Source: Pannonibacter phragmitetus DSM 14782
Lineage (GTDB): Bacteria; Pseudomonadota; Alphaproteobacteria; Rhizobiales; Stappiaceae
Assembly: GCF_000382365.1 (NCBI RefSeq)
Contig: NZ_KB908234.1
Location: 1-64,000, forward strand
Direction: 5' to 3'
Length of the DNA: 64,000 nt
In this document: positions 55,133 through 64,000 of the stretch, piece after piece
How the letters are laid out: every line of letters begins with the position of its first letter
How positions within the stretch are numbered: the first letter of the stretch is position 1
Notes under the pieces: generated by a model
Databases searched by the model: none
What the model was told of the DNA's origin: nothing
Seen by the model: the letters and a program-made list of their open reading frames with translations, nothing else
Translations under genes and position numbers: made by a program

Positions 55133-58100
55133 ATGACGGCCATCGACCGAATCCTTCAATCATACCGCGATGCCGCCGTCACCGAGCGCGAGAAAGGCAC
55201 CTACTTTGAGCGTCTAGCCCTCGCCTTCTTCCAGAACGATCCAGTGCAATCAGAAGAGTACGAAGCTGTATGGACTTGGTCGGAATGGGCGAAGGCCAAC
55301 GGCCGCGATGGCAAAGATGTCGGCATCGATCTGGTTGCAAAGTTGCGCAACGAGGATGGGTTCGCCGCGATTCAAGCCAAGTTCTACGCAGCTGACACGC
55401 GAATCCAGAAAGCGCACATCGACAGCTTTATCTCCGCTTCTGGCAAGGAGCCGTTTCGCAGACGGGTTGTCCTAGACACGACCGAAAAGGAATGGGGCGC
55501 CAATGCCGAGGAGATGATCCGGGACCAGACAATCCCGGTGGTGCGCATCGCCCTGACAGACCTGCGTGAAAGCCGGATCGACTGGACGATCTTCGAAGCG
55601 CGCGGCGAAATCGTGCTCAGCGCCAAGAAGTCCCTGCTGGACCACCAGAAGGATGCGCTGGCAGACGTCAGCAAAGGCCTCGCTGCGGCCGACCGCGGAA
55701 AGATGATCATGGCCTGCGGCACGGGCAAGACCTTCACGTCGCTGAAGATCGCTGAAGCCATCGCAGGAAAGGGCAAGCGCGTCCTGTTCATGGTCCCTTC
55801 TCTGGCACTGATGTCACAGACCGTTCGGGAATGGACCAACGACACCGAGACGCCTATTCGCGCTTTTGCGGTCTGTTCCGATGCCCATGTCGGCAAGCGG
55901 CGCAAGAACTCGGATGACATTGCCGAAATCGAAATCCACGATCTGGCGTTTCCTGCCACTACGGATCCGGTCAAGGTTGCCGAAAAAGCGGGCGACGACG
56001 ACGCGGAGCGGATGACGGTCATCTTCTCGACCTACCAGTCCATCGTCACCTTGACCCGCGCGCAGGAAGCGGGACTGCCCGAGTTCGATTTGATCATCTG
56101 CGATGAGGCGCACCGCACCACGGGTGCCACCCTCGATGGCGAGGAAGAGTCCAACTTCGTCAAGATCCACAGCAATGACCATGTCAAAGGCCGCAAGCGT
56201 CTGTACATGACAGCGACGCCTCGGATCTTCGGCGACAACGTTCGCAGCAAGGCAGACGAGGTCGGCGCCGAACTGGCCTCGATGGATAACCCGGCCCTGT
56301 TTGGCGAGACGCTATTCTATCGGGGCTTCGGCTGGGCAGTGCAAAACGGCCTACTGGCTGACTACAAGGTCATCGTACTGGCGATGGACGAGGGCCTGGT
56401 CAGCACAGCCGTTCAGAAACGGCTCGGTGATGCGGGCAGCGAACTGGTCTTGGACGACGCGACCAAGATCATCGGCTGCTACAAAGCCCTGACCAAAATC
56501 GACCTGAAGGCTGACGTCTCGGCCGATCCGCACCCAATGCGGCGCGCGCTGGCATTCGCCAAGGACATCCGCAGTTCCAAGCTGATCCGCGACGAATTCA
56601 CCGCCGTGGTCGATGAATATCTCGGCCAGGACAGCCTGATCGACGACGACACCCCCTCTGACCACCTCCAATGCCAGATCGAACACGTCGACGGCACCTT
56701 CAATGCCAAAACGCGCGGCGCACTGCTGGATTGGCTGAAGGCCGATGCCGGCGACAATGTCTGCCGCATCCTGACCAACGCCCGCTGCCTGTCCGAGGGT
56801 GTGGATGTCCCCGCGCTCGACGCGATCATGTTCCTGCATCCGCGCAAGAGCCAGATCGACGTGGTGCAATCGGTCGGCCGCGTCATGCGCCGGGCAGAAG
56901 GCAAGAAGATGGGCTATGTCATCCTGCCAGTAGGCGTCCCCGCCGGCGTCCCGCCCGAACAGGCGCTTAATGACAATGAACGCTACCGCGTTGTCTGGCA
57001 GATCCTGAACGCGCTGCGCGCCCATGACGAACGCTTCGACAGCACCATCAACAAGGCTTCCCTTGGGCAGGACATCTCGGACCAGGTCGAGATCGTGGGC
57101 GTTAGCGCCGATACCGAAGAACTCCGCTCAGTCACCGCCGTGGTGGAAAACCTGCCCTCCAAGACCAAAGCTGCCAGTTCCAGCATCGGCAAAGGCAGCG
57201 GCGACACCGGCGACGATGTGATCGAAGGCCCCACCCAGACCGAGATGACCTTCTCCATCGACGAATTCTCGCGCGCCATCATGGCCAAGATCGTCAAGAA
57301 ATGCGGCACCCGCGACTATTGGGAGGACTGGTCGGCCTCCATCGCCGAAATCGCCAAGAACCACATCACCCGCCTGACCGGCCTGCTGAAAGACCCCGAC
57401 AGCGACGCTCGCCGCGCCTTTGACGATTTCCTGGCCGAATTGCGCGACGACCTGAACGACACCATCTCCGAAGGCGACGCCATCGAGATGCTGGCCCAGC
57501 ACATCATCACCCGGCCTGTGTTCGAAACCCTGTTCGAAGGCCACAAGTTCACCGCCGAAAACCCCGTCTCGCGCGCCATGCAGCGCGTGCTGGATGTGCT
57601 GAACGAGGCCAACCTCGACAAGGAATCAAAGGACCTTGAGAAATTCTACGCCAGCGTGCGGATGCGTTCAGAGGGCATCACAAACCCGGCGGCCAAGCAG
57701 AACCTGATCAAGGAGCTTTACGAGAAGTTCTTCAAAAAGGCCTTCACGCGAACCACGGACAAGTTCGGCATCGTCTACACTCCGCCCGAGATCGTCGATT
57801 TCATCATCCATTCGGTCAACGATGTGCTGCAAACCGAATTTGGCCAGACGCTTGGGTCCGAGGGCGTGCATATCATGGACCCGTTCACCGGCACGGGCAC
57901 CTTCATCACGCGGCTTTTGCAATCCGGTCTGATCGCACCCGAGGAGATGGAGCATAAATTCCGCCACGAGATCCACGCCAACGAGATCGTTTTGCTGGCC
58001 TATTACATCGCCGCGATCAACATCGAGGCGGTCTATCACGGGCTGCAGGGCGGGGATTATGTGCCGTTCGAGGGCATCTGCCTGACCGACACCTTCCAGA

Positions 58101-60040
58101 TGTATGAAAGCGACGATCTGATCTCGCATTACATGCCCGACAACTCGGAGCGGCGCAAACGGCAGAAGGCGACCGATATCCGCGTGATCCTTGGCAATCC
58201 GCCCTATTCCAAAGGGCAGGACAGCGCGAATGACGACAACGCCAATGTGGACTACCCCACGCTGGATGGCCGCATCCGCGATACCTATGCCGCGCTGACC
58301 GAGGCGCAGAACAAGAACGGCCTGTATAACAGCTATCTGCGTGCCTTCCGCTGGGCCAGTGACCGGATCGGCGATGACGGTGGCGTCGTGGCCTTTGTGA
58401 CCAATGGCGGGTGGCTGGATGGGAACGCCACTACCGGCGTGCGCAAGAGCTTTGGCAACGAATTTTCAGACCTCTACATCTTCAATTTGCGGGGGGATGC
58501 ACATCTGACGGGCGAACGCCGCCGTAAGGAAAAGGGCAACGTCTTTGGTGCGGGCACCCGCACCCCTGTTGCGATTTCTGTTCTGGTCCGCAGTCCCGAG
58601 GCCGCGCATCGCGGTCGCATCCATTACCGCGACATTGGCGACTACCTTGAAGAAAAGGAAAAGCTGGCGATCATCCGCGACTTCGGCTCGACGCGCGGCA
58701 TTGCCGAGGCCGATGGCTGGACCCAGATCGAGCCCGACGAACACGGGGACTGGCTGAACCAGCGGGATGCGTCTTTCGATCAGTTCGTCAAGATCGGTGA
58801 CAAGAAGGACAAGACCACTGAGACGCTATTCGAGACATATTCTCGGGGCGTGGCGACGGGGCGTGACGCATGGTGCTACAACCGTTCTCGCGCTGGCATC
58901 GAAGCGAACATCACATCGCTGGTCGACACCTACAATGATGAGCTGGCCAAGTCACGGCAGGCGCAGGATGCAGGCCAGCCAGCGCCGAAACTGTTGGGTG
59001 ATCCGAGGCAGGTCAGTTGGACGCGGGCGCTGTTGGCGGATCATGGCCGTGGCAAGCCCTTGTCGATTGAAGACGGCCAGTTTGTGCCATCGATCTATCG
59101 TCCGTTCGGAAAGGAATGGTTGTATTTCAGCCGCCGCCTGAACGAGATGGTTTATCAGATCCCGCGCCTATTTCCCGATGCCGACAGCCCCAACCGCGTG
59201 ATCGCCATGTCGAGCCCCGGCGCGCGCGGATCGGTTTCGGCGCTGATGACGGATTGCATCCCAAGCCTTCACGCAGCCGATATGAGCGGATCGCAATGCT
59301 TCCCGCTCTACATCTACGACGATGCCGACACCGGCGCGGATGATCTGTTTTCGGGCGCGGATCAGGCCGCCCGCCGTGATGGCATCACCGACGCAGGCCT
59401 GCGCCATTTCCAAGTGGCCTATCCGGACCATCCGATCACGCGCGAGGACATCTTCTATTACACTTATGGCCTGCTGCACTCCGAAGACTATCGCGCCCGC
59501 TACGCCGATAACCTGACCAAAGAACTGCCGCGCATCCCATGCGTGAAAAAAATCGAGGATTTCCGCGCCTTTGCGCAGGCGGGCCGCGATCTGGCCGATC
59601 TGCATGTGGGCTATGAGACGGTCGAACCCTATCCCGTCACCTTCAAGCAGGGCCATCCCGACACATGGGTCATCGACGACCCGCAGGCTTTCTACCGCGT
59701 GACCAAGATGAAGCACGCGGGCAAGCGCCCGAACCTCGATAAATCGACGGTGATCTACAACGCCAACATCACAATGCAGGATATCCCGCTGGCGGCCTAT
59801 GACTATGTCGTTAACGGCAAGCCCGCGCTGGAATGGGTGATGGAACGGCAGGCTGTGCTGAAAGACGCTTACAATCCCAAGACAAAGAAGGGCAGCGACA
59901 TCGTCAACGACGCTAACCGCTACGCAATTGAGACCATGAACAACCCGGCATACCCGCTGGAACTGTTCCAACGCGTCATCACGGTCAGCCTGCGAACCAT
60001 GGAAATCGTGCGAGGCCTGCCGAAGCTGGAGGTGATGTGA
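55133..60040 (+). CDS. Type ISP restriction-modification enzyme (single-chain nuclease-helicase-methyltransferase)
   Basis: This 1635-aa enzyme combines all R-M activities. Residues 1-160 form an Mrr-like nuclease (GIDLVAK at 64-70 and QAK at 81-83, the D-QxK motif). The SF2 translocase follows with ACGTGKT at 194-200, DEAH at 324-327 and QSVGRVMRR at 579-587. A helical coupler (about 700-880) leads to an adenine methyltransferase with YTPPEIVDF at 882-890, DPFTGTGTF at 916-924 and NPPY at 1022-1025. The last 400-500 residues should be the target-recognition region. LlaGI/LlaBIII are the known models. ATG at 55133 has GGGG six bases before; an in-frame ATG at 55085 is less likely. All motifs are intact. 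Confidence 0.93.
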   Translation: MTAIDRILQSYRDAAVTEREKGTYFERLALAFFQNDPVQSEEYEAVWTWSEWAKANGRDGKDVGIDLVAKLRNEDGFAAIQAKFYAADTRIQKAHIDSFISASGKEPFRRRVVLDTTEKEWGANAEEMIRDQTIPVVRIALTDLRESRIDWTIFEARGEIVLSAKKSLLDHQKDALADVSKGLAAADRGKMIMACGTGKTFTSLKIAEAIAGKGKRVLFMVPSLALMSQTVREWTNDTETPIRAFAVCSDAHVGKRRKNSDDIAEIEIHDLAFPATTDPVKVAEKAGDDDAERMTVIFSTYQSIVTLTRAQEAGLPEFDLIICDEAHRTTGATLDGEEESNFVKIHSNDHVKGRKRLYMTATPRIFGDNVRSKADEVGAELASMDNPALFGETLFYRGFGWAVQNGLLADYKVIVLAMDEGLVSTAVQKRLGDAGSELVLDDATKIIGCYKALTKIDLKADVSADPHPMRRALAFAKDIRSSKLIRDEFTAVVDEYLGQDSLIDDDTPSDHLQCQIEHVDGTFNAKTRGALLDWLKADAGDNVCRILTNARCLSEGVDVPALDAIMFLHPRKSQIDVVQSVGRVMRRAEGKKMGYVILPVGVPAGVPPEQALNDNERYRVVWQILNALRAHDERFDSTINKASLGQDISDQVEIVGVSADTEELRSVTAVVENLPSKTKAASSSIGKGSGDTGDDVIEGPTQTEMTFSIDEFSRAIMAKIVKKCGTRDYWEDWSASIAEIAKNHITRLTGLLKDPDSDARRAFDDFLAELRDDLNDTISEGDAIEMLAQHIITRPVFETLFEGHKFTAENPVSRAMQRVLDVLNEANLDKESKDLEKFYASVRMRSEGITNPAAKQNLIKELYEKFFKKAFTRTTDKFGIVYTPPEIVDFIIHSVNDVLQTEFGQTLGSEGVHIMDPFTGTGTFITRLLQSGLIAPEEMEHKFRHEIHANEIVLLAYYIAAINIEAVYHGLQGGDYVPFEGICLTDTFQMYESDDLISHYMPDNSERRKRQKATDIRVILGNPPYSKGQDSANDDNANVDYPTLDGRIRDTYAALTEAQNKNGLYNSYLRAFRWASDRIGDDGGVVAFVTNGGWLDGNATTGVRKSFGNEFSDLYIFNLRGDAHLTGERRRKEKGNVFGAGTRTPVAISVLVRSPEAAHRGRIHYRDIGDYLEEKEKLAIIRDFGSTRGIAEADGWTQIEPDEHGDWLNQRDASFDQFVKIGDKKDKTTETLFETYSRGVATGRDAWCYNRSRAGIEANITSLVDTYNDELAKSRQAQDAGQPAPKLLGDPRQVSWTRALLADHGRGKPLSIEDGQFVPSIYRPFGKEWLYFSRRLNEMVYQIPRLFPDADSPNRVIAMSSPGARGSVSALMTDCIPSLHAADMSGSQCFPLYIYDDADTGADDLFSGADQAARRDGITDAGLRHFQVAYPDHPITREDIFYYTYGLLHSEDYRARYADNLTKELPRIPCVKKIEDFRAFAQAGRDLADLHVGYETVEPYPVTFKQGHPDTWVIDDPQAFYRVTKMKHAGKRPNLDKSTVIYNANITMQDIPLAAYDYVVNGKPALEWVMERQAVLKDAYNPKTKKGSDIVNDANRYAIETMNNPAYPLELFQRVITVSLRTMEIVRGLPKLEVM

Positions 60041-60417
60041 TGCGGCTGCCGATCTTGGTGCTGGCCCTCACCCTCGCCTCGCCTGCGCTGGGCCAGAACT
60101 TTTCCTGCCGGATCGGCACGCAACCAGCCTGCCTCGACTATGGCGACAAGGTTTGTTCCAGCCGCGGAATGTGCGTTGATAGAAACTCAGCCTGCTTCGA
60201 CCAGAACCAGTGCAACTACGAGGGTTTCACCTGCAAGTCCAACGTGACCAAGTGCGTAGAAGCACATGACGCCTTGCTTCGGAAGCACAACGATTTGGTC
60301 GACGATTTCAACAAAAACCTGAAGATCGCGAAGGAAATGGCATCACGTCTGGACGAGATAGAAAGCTGCCTGATTTATGCAAGCACCCTAGAGGAAGCGA
60401 GGCTCTGTGCGCCATAA
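60040..60417 (+). CDS. Secreted 10-cysteine protein coupled to the R-M gene
   Basis: This 125-aa protein starts with a Sec signal peptide (MRLPILVLALTLASPALGQN, cleavage near residue 18-19). The mature part has ten Cys: eight in the first half (FSCRIGTQPACLDYGDKVCS, then GMCVDRNSACFDQNQCNYEG, FTCK and TKC) and two near the C-terminus, separated by a helical stretch (DALLRKHNDLVDDFNKNLKI). All ten could form disulfides in the periplasm. The ATG overlaps the R-M stop (TGATG). No family recognised. The link with a cytoplasmic restriction enzyme is unexpected. Confidence 0.75.
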   Translation: MRLPILVLALTLASPALGQNFSCRIGTQPACLDYGDKVCSSRGMCVDRNSACFDQNQCNYEGFTCKSNVTKCVEAHDALLRKHNDLVDDFNKNLKIAKEMASRLDEIESCLIYASTLEEARLCAP

Positions 60418-60579
60418 GCTTTGCCGAAGCGCAATTGTAACGCCTATTTTAGAACGCATGATATTTCCCCAAAACGAGATAGTCATCAAAAGGATCAGAG
60501 CTGGCTCGGGGAATCTGGACATTGGCGATAAGTGGGTTTTCTGCCTGAATGCGGCATGATGCCGTGAACAGGAAAGACC

Positions 60580-60651
60580 ATGACGAGACGACCGCGCCGG
60601 AACCACAGCCCGGCTCTCAAAGCGAAAGTGGCGCTAGCCGCGATCAGGGGT
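60580..60651 (+). pseudogene. IS3-family OrfA remnant (N-terminal)
   Basis: MTRRPRRNHSPALKAKVALA followed by AIRG is the N-terminus of an IS3-type OrfA (usually MTRRPRRNHSPAFKAKVALA). It stops after about 24 codons, where the sequence changes directly to an IS256-type fragment. The upstream bases (TGCCGTGAACAGGAAAGACC) are also IS leader-like. Confidence 0.7.
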
Positions 60652-60827
60652 GACGCCGAGGACGACGTGCTGCCTACATGTCCTTCCCCAAGGAACATCG
60701 GGTCAAGCTGCACTCGACCAACCCGATCGAACGGCTGAACGGCGAGATCAAACGCCGCACCGACGTCGTCGGCATCTTCCCCAATGATGAGGCCATCGTC
60801 CGCCTTGGTGGCGCCCTGCTGCTGGGG
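60652..60827 (+). pseudogene. IS256-family transposase remnant, frameshifted
   Basis: DAEDDVL in one frame continues as [20 protein letters not shown] and [20 protein letters not shown] in the next, the typical C-terminal block of IS256 transposases. One base appears lost near 60671. The match ends after [10 protein letters not shown] at about 60827. Fused to the IS3 fragment, it marks the right border of the R-M cargo. Confidence 0.8.
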
Positions 60828-61101
60828 GGATTACGCTCGGTTTGCCGCGTCTCGCGATGAGATTCCCGAAATCCCGACCAGATTGTCGTCGCATACTGAT
60901 TTCTCCGATGCTCTTCATTCTTACCAGAGCGGTTCCGACGACGATCCGGCACTCTCAGCACCCGGCGGTGCCGTCAGGCCGGACGCTTACCTGGAACCAC
61001 GCAGTCGTGTGGCAATTCCGCCGGCGGTTTGCCTCGATCTGGTTCCCGCGGAACAATTCCTCATAGGGTTAGAGCCCTCCTGATCGGAAGGGAGCCAGCA
61101 G
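60828..61101. other. Non-coding stretch between IS remnants and the oriT candidate
   Basis: No recognisable gene. Short open frames exist but lack ribosome sites and family resemblance. It may hold remains of the plasmid backbone cut by IS insertion. Confidence 0.35.
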
Positions 61102-61195
61102 CGGGCGGTTACACCGCCCGACACTGGCAAGGGGGAGGCAAGCCTCCCCCGTTGACCCCCACCGCGCCCGTCAGGCGCCGAGTAAAGGAGCCGCC
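61102..61195. other. Candidate origin of transfer (oriT) and mob promoter region
   Basis: Two perfect hairpins lie back to back just upstream of mobC: CGGGCGGT with ACCGCCCG (61102-61120, 3-base loop), and GGGGGAGGC with GCCTCCCCC (61131-61150, AA loop), followed by GTTGACCCCCACCGCGCCCG. Inverted repeats next to mobC are the usual layout of a nic region. No nic consensus could be matched with confidence. Confidence 0.5.
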
Positions 61196-61611
61196 GTGAC
61201 CGACACAGATATTGCATCCGCCGAGCGGGTCGCTCCCCGACGCCGCCGCTCCGAAACCCGCCAGCGCACGGCGAGCGTGAGCGCCCGTCTCCTGCCCGCC
61301 GAGCGGCAGGCGATCGAGCGCGCGGCCCGCGCTTCTGGATGTGGGCCGAATACCTGGGCACGGGAGATCCTGACCCGCGCCGCCGGTCAGCCAACTCCTG
61401 CGCGCCATGCCGCTCGTACCGACCTCGCCCGCGCCGTCGGGTGGTGGACCGGAGCCGTCGGCCAAATCGGAAACAATCTCAATCAACTTGCCCGATATGC
61501 CAATGAGGGCGGCCGTGTCGATCCGGACGCCCTCAATCGCTTGACCATCGCCGTTCGCGATCTGCACACCGTCGTTGTCTCCCAAGAAACCCGGGGCGGA
61601 TCGGGGGCATC

Positions 61612-61615
<4 letters not shown>
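61196..61615 (+). CDS. mobC: Plasmid mobilization relaxosome protein MobC
   Basis: This 139-aa protein has a basic N-terminus and a ribbon-helix-helix-like region (TASVSARLLPAERQAIERAA), followed by the MobC signature GQIGNNLNQLARYANEGGRV. MobC helps the relaxase melt DNA at oriT. GTG at 61196 has AAAGGAG 5 bases upstream. Its stop overlaps the relaxase GTG by four bases (GTGA). Confidence 0.92.
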
Positions 61616-63222
<1,607 letters not shown>

Positions 63223-63235
63223 TGGAGGCCTAAGA

Positions 63236-63664
63236 ATGAAAAAATTCGTGACTCACGAAAGTAAATCCGCCGCCGCCCGACGCAGGAAAAGACGCCGCCG
63301 CTCATGCCGTGACCGCGTCCGAATGGCCATGCGCCTTCGCCGCCGGCGAGATCCTACGCGCGCATTTTGGGCAATACTTGTAAGCGCGGTCTTGACCTTC
63401 GCGATCCGGGCCGCTCCCACGCCGCTACTTATTTTCAGAAGGAGACTTCCGGATGGCAAGAGACTACAGCACAGCAACGATGACGCGGCTCGTGAAGGAC
63501 TGCACAGCATCCCGAAACAGCCGGAACGGTTATTTAGAGCACGGGTCAACAAAGGAGATTTACCGCCGCTTGCCGATCGACTTGCGGAGGTGGTTCGCTC
63601 TGATCATGTACGAAATCGGCGACCCCTTGACGTTGCGAGGCGGGCACGGCCGCTCAGACGATGA
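63236..63664 (+). CDS. Hypothetical small basic membrane protein (doubtful)
   Basis: ATG at 63236 has GGAGG 7 bases before. The product of up to 142 aa starts MKKFVTHESKSAAARRRKRR, has one hydrophobic stretch (AFWAILVSAVLTFAIRAAPT) and then a tail that overlaps the better-supported next gene in another frame for 212 bases. The palindrome copy 5 overlaps its first codons. The reading frame may be fortuitous beyond the palindrome. Confidence 0.35.
   Translation: MKKFVTHESKSAAARRRKRRRRSCRDRVRMAMRLRRRRDPTRAFWAILVSAVLTFAIRAAPTPLLIFRRRLPDGKRLQHSNDDAAREGLHSIPKQPERLFRARVNKGDLPPLADRLAEVVRSDHVRNRRPLDVARRARPLRR
63245..63259. repeat. Element palindrome, copy 5 (TTCGTGACTCACGAA)
   Basis: Perfect 7-bp arms around one C, located 23 bases after the relaxase stop, in the first codons of a doubtful small gene. 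Identical in its 15-base core to copy 3. Confidence 0.85.
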
Positions 63665-63815
63665 CTACTTTGAGCACTGGCGCGGGAAAAGAGATCGCTA
63701 TCATCCGGAAACGCATCCGGATTACAAGCCGCCGTCACGCGGCCGGAAGCGCGATGATGACGATGACAATGACGAAGGCGACGGTGGCTCTCCGGTATCT
63801 CCTCCCGGTCCATGA
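63453..63815 (+). CDS. Hypothetical protein with acidic C-terminal tail
   Basis: This 120-aa protein starts MARDYSTATMTRLVKDCTAS and contains EIYRRLPIDLRRWFALIMYE. It ends in a charged tail with a run of Asp (RKRDDDDDNDEGDGGSP). AAGGAG lies about 8 bases before the ATG, which supports translation. No family recognised. It is the last gene of the element seen in the window. Confidence 0.55.
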   Translation: MARDYSTATMTRLVKDCTASRNSRNGYLEHGSTKEIYRRLPIDLRRWFALIMYEIGDPLTLRGGHGRSDDDYFEHWRGKRDRYHPETHPDYKPPSRGRKRDDDDDNDEGDGGSPVSPPGP

Positions 63816-63840
63816 AGTCTGACAGGATGTTCGATTTCTT

Positions 63841-63856
63841 TTCGTGACTCACAGAA
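63841..63856. repeat. Element palindrome, copy 6 (TTCGTGACTCACAGAA)
   Basis: Near-perfect copy with one change in the right arm, 26 bases past the stop of the last small gene. It is the rightmost copy in the window. Confidence 0.75.
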
Positions 63857-63951
63857 ACGCTGCCCGGCCTCCGGTCGGTCACTCGCTACGGCGCTTTTTT
63901 GTGAGCGCGCTCCGCTCCCTCCCTCCGGCCTTCCGGAGTGCCCAAAACAGG

Positions 63952-63986
63952 AAAAGCCCCCGGAGATCCGACGTCCGGGGGCTTTT
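63952..63986 (+). terminator. Rho-independent terminator at right end of window
   Basis: AAAAGCCCCCGGA and TCCGGGGGCTTTT form a perfect 13-bp stem with a 9-base loop, followed by a T-run within the stem. The A and T tracts on both sides allow bidirectional termination. It closes the rightward mob/hypothetical gene run. Confidence 0.9.
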
Positions 63987-64000
63987 GGCATCGCTCGTTA

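Noticed and set aside
63860..64000. Search for the right attachment repeat of tRNA-Gln at the window end
   Set aside because: No copy of the tRNA 3' sequence was found in the last part of the window; only a terminator is visible.

Overview
The window reads as chromosomal DNA of a high-GC alphaproteobacterium. The gene order pyrB, pyrC-like, plsY, dprA, topA, rnr, DUF983, Nudix, rpmG is typical of Hyphomicrobiales. Periplasmic-binding-protein transporters and a hut cluster using the HutF/HutG route fit the same group. A Stappiaceae/Pannonibacter-like host is a guess, not something shown here.

Layout. At 0-0.4 kb lies the truncated 5' part of an ISAs1-type transposase, then a TetR regulator. 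At 1.1-5.9 kb is an N-acetylglutaminylglutamine amide (NAGGN) osmoprotectant operon (asnO, ngg, M42 peptidase), divergent from a MarR gene with a perfect 15-bp palindrome between them. At 6.5-12.8 kb are a creatinase and a polyamine-type ABC transporter, followed by a class II aldolase and a ROK sugar kinase. At 15.1-19.3 kb a TRAP transporter is translationally coupled to a HutD-like protein. At 19.4-27.2 kb is a complete histidine utilisation locus: hutU, hutG, hutH and hutI on the minus strand; hutF and hutC on the plus strand; and a palindromic candidate operator in the divergent gap. At 27.2-42.1 kb is housekeeping DNA: metallo-hydrolase, GntR, ruvX, AEC transporter, pyrB, a pyrC-like gene lacking the HxH metal motif, plsY, dprA, topA, rnr, rpmG. 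At 42.1-44.2 kb is a small accessory patch with two 133-bp inverted-repeat elements, two NHLP-type RiPP precursor genes and a DUF4405 membrane protein. At 44.4-50.1 kb are an RsmB-type methyltransferase, guaB, rlmE and a Ppx/GppA phosphatase with an unusually long disordered N-terminus.

From tRNA-Gln(CUG) at 50.56 kb to the right edge the DNA is a plasmid-like integrative mobilizable element: tyrosine integrase next to the tRNA, two small related basic proteins, a ColE2/primase-type Rep, MobC, a relaxase and a hairpin-rich oriT candidate. Six copies of a TTCGTGACTCACGAA-type palindrome mark this backbone and are absent from the rest of the window as far as I can read. Its cargo, flanked by IS5-, IS3- and IS256-type remnants, is a single-chain type ISP restriction-modification enzyme whose stop codon overlaps the start of a secreted 10-cysteine protein. 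The right end (attR) was not found and is probably outside the window.

The most unusual items are the paired NHLP precursors without adjacent maturation enzymes, the repeated palindrome of the mobile element, and the coupling of a type ISP enzyme to an exported Cys-rich protein. All coordinates were read by eye; start codons are chosen from ribosome binding sites and family length where possible.
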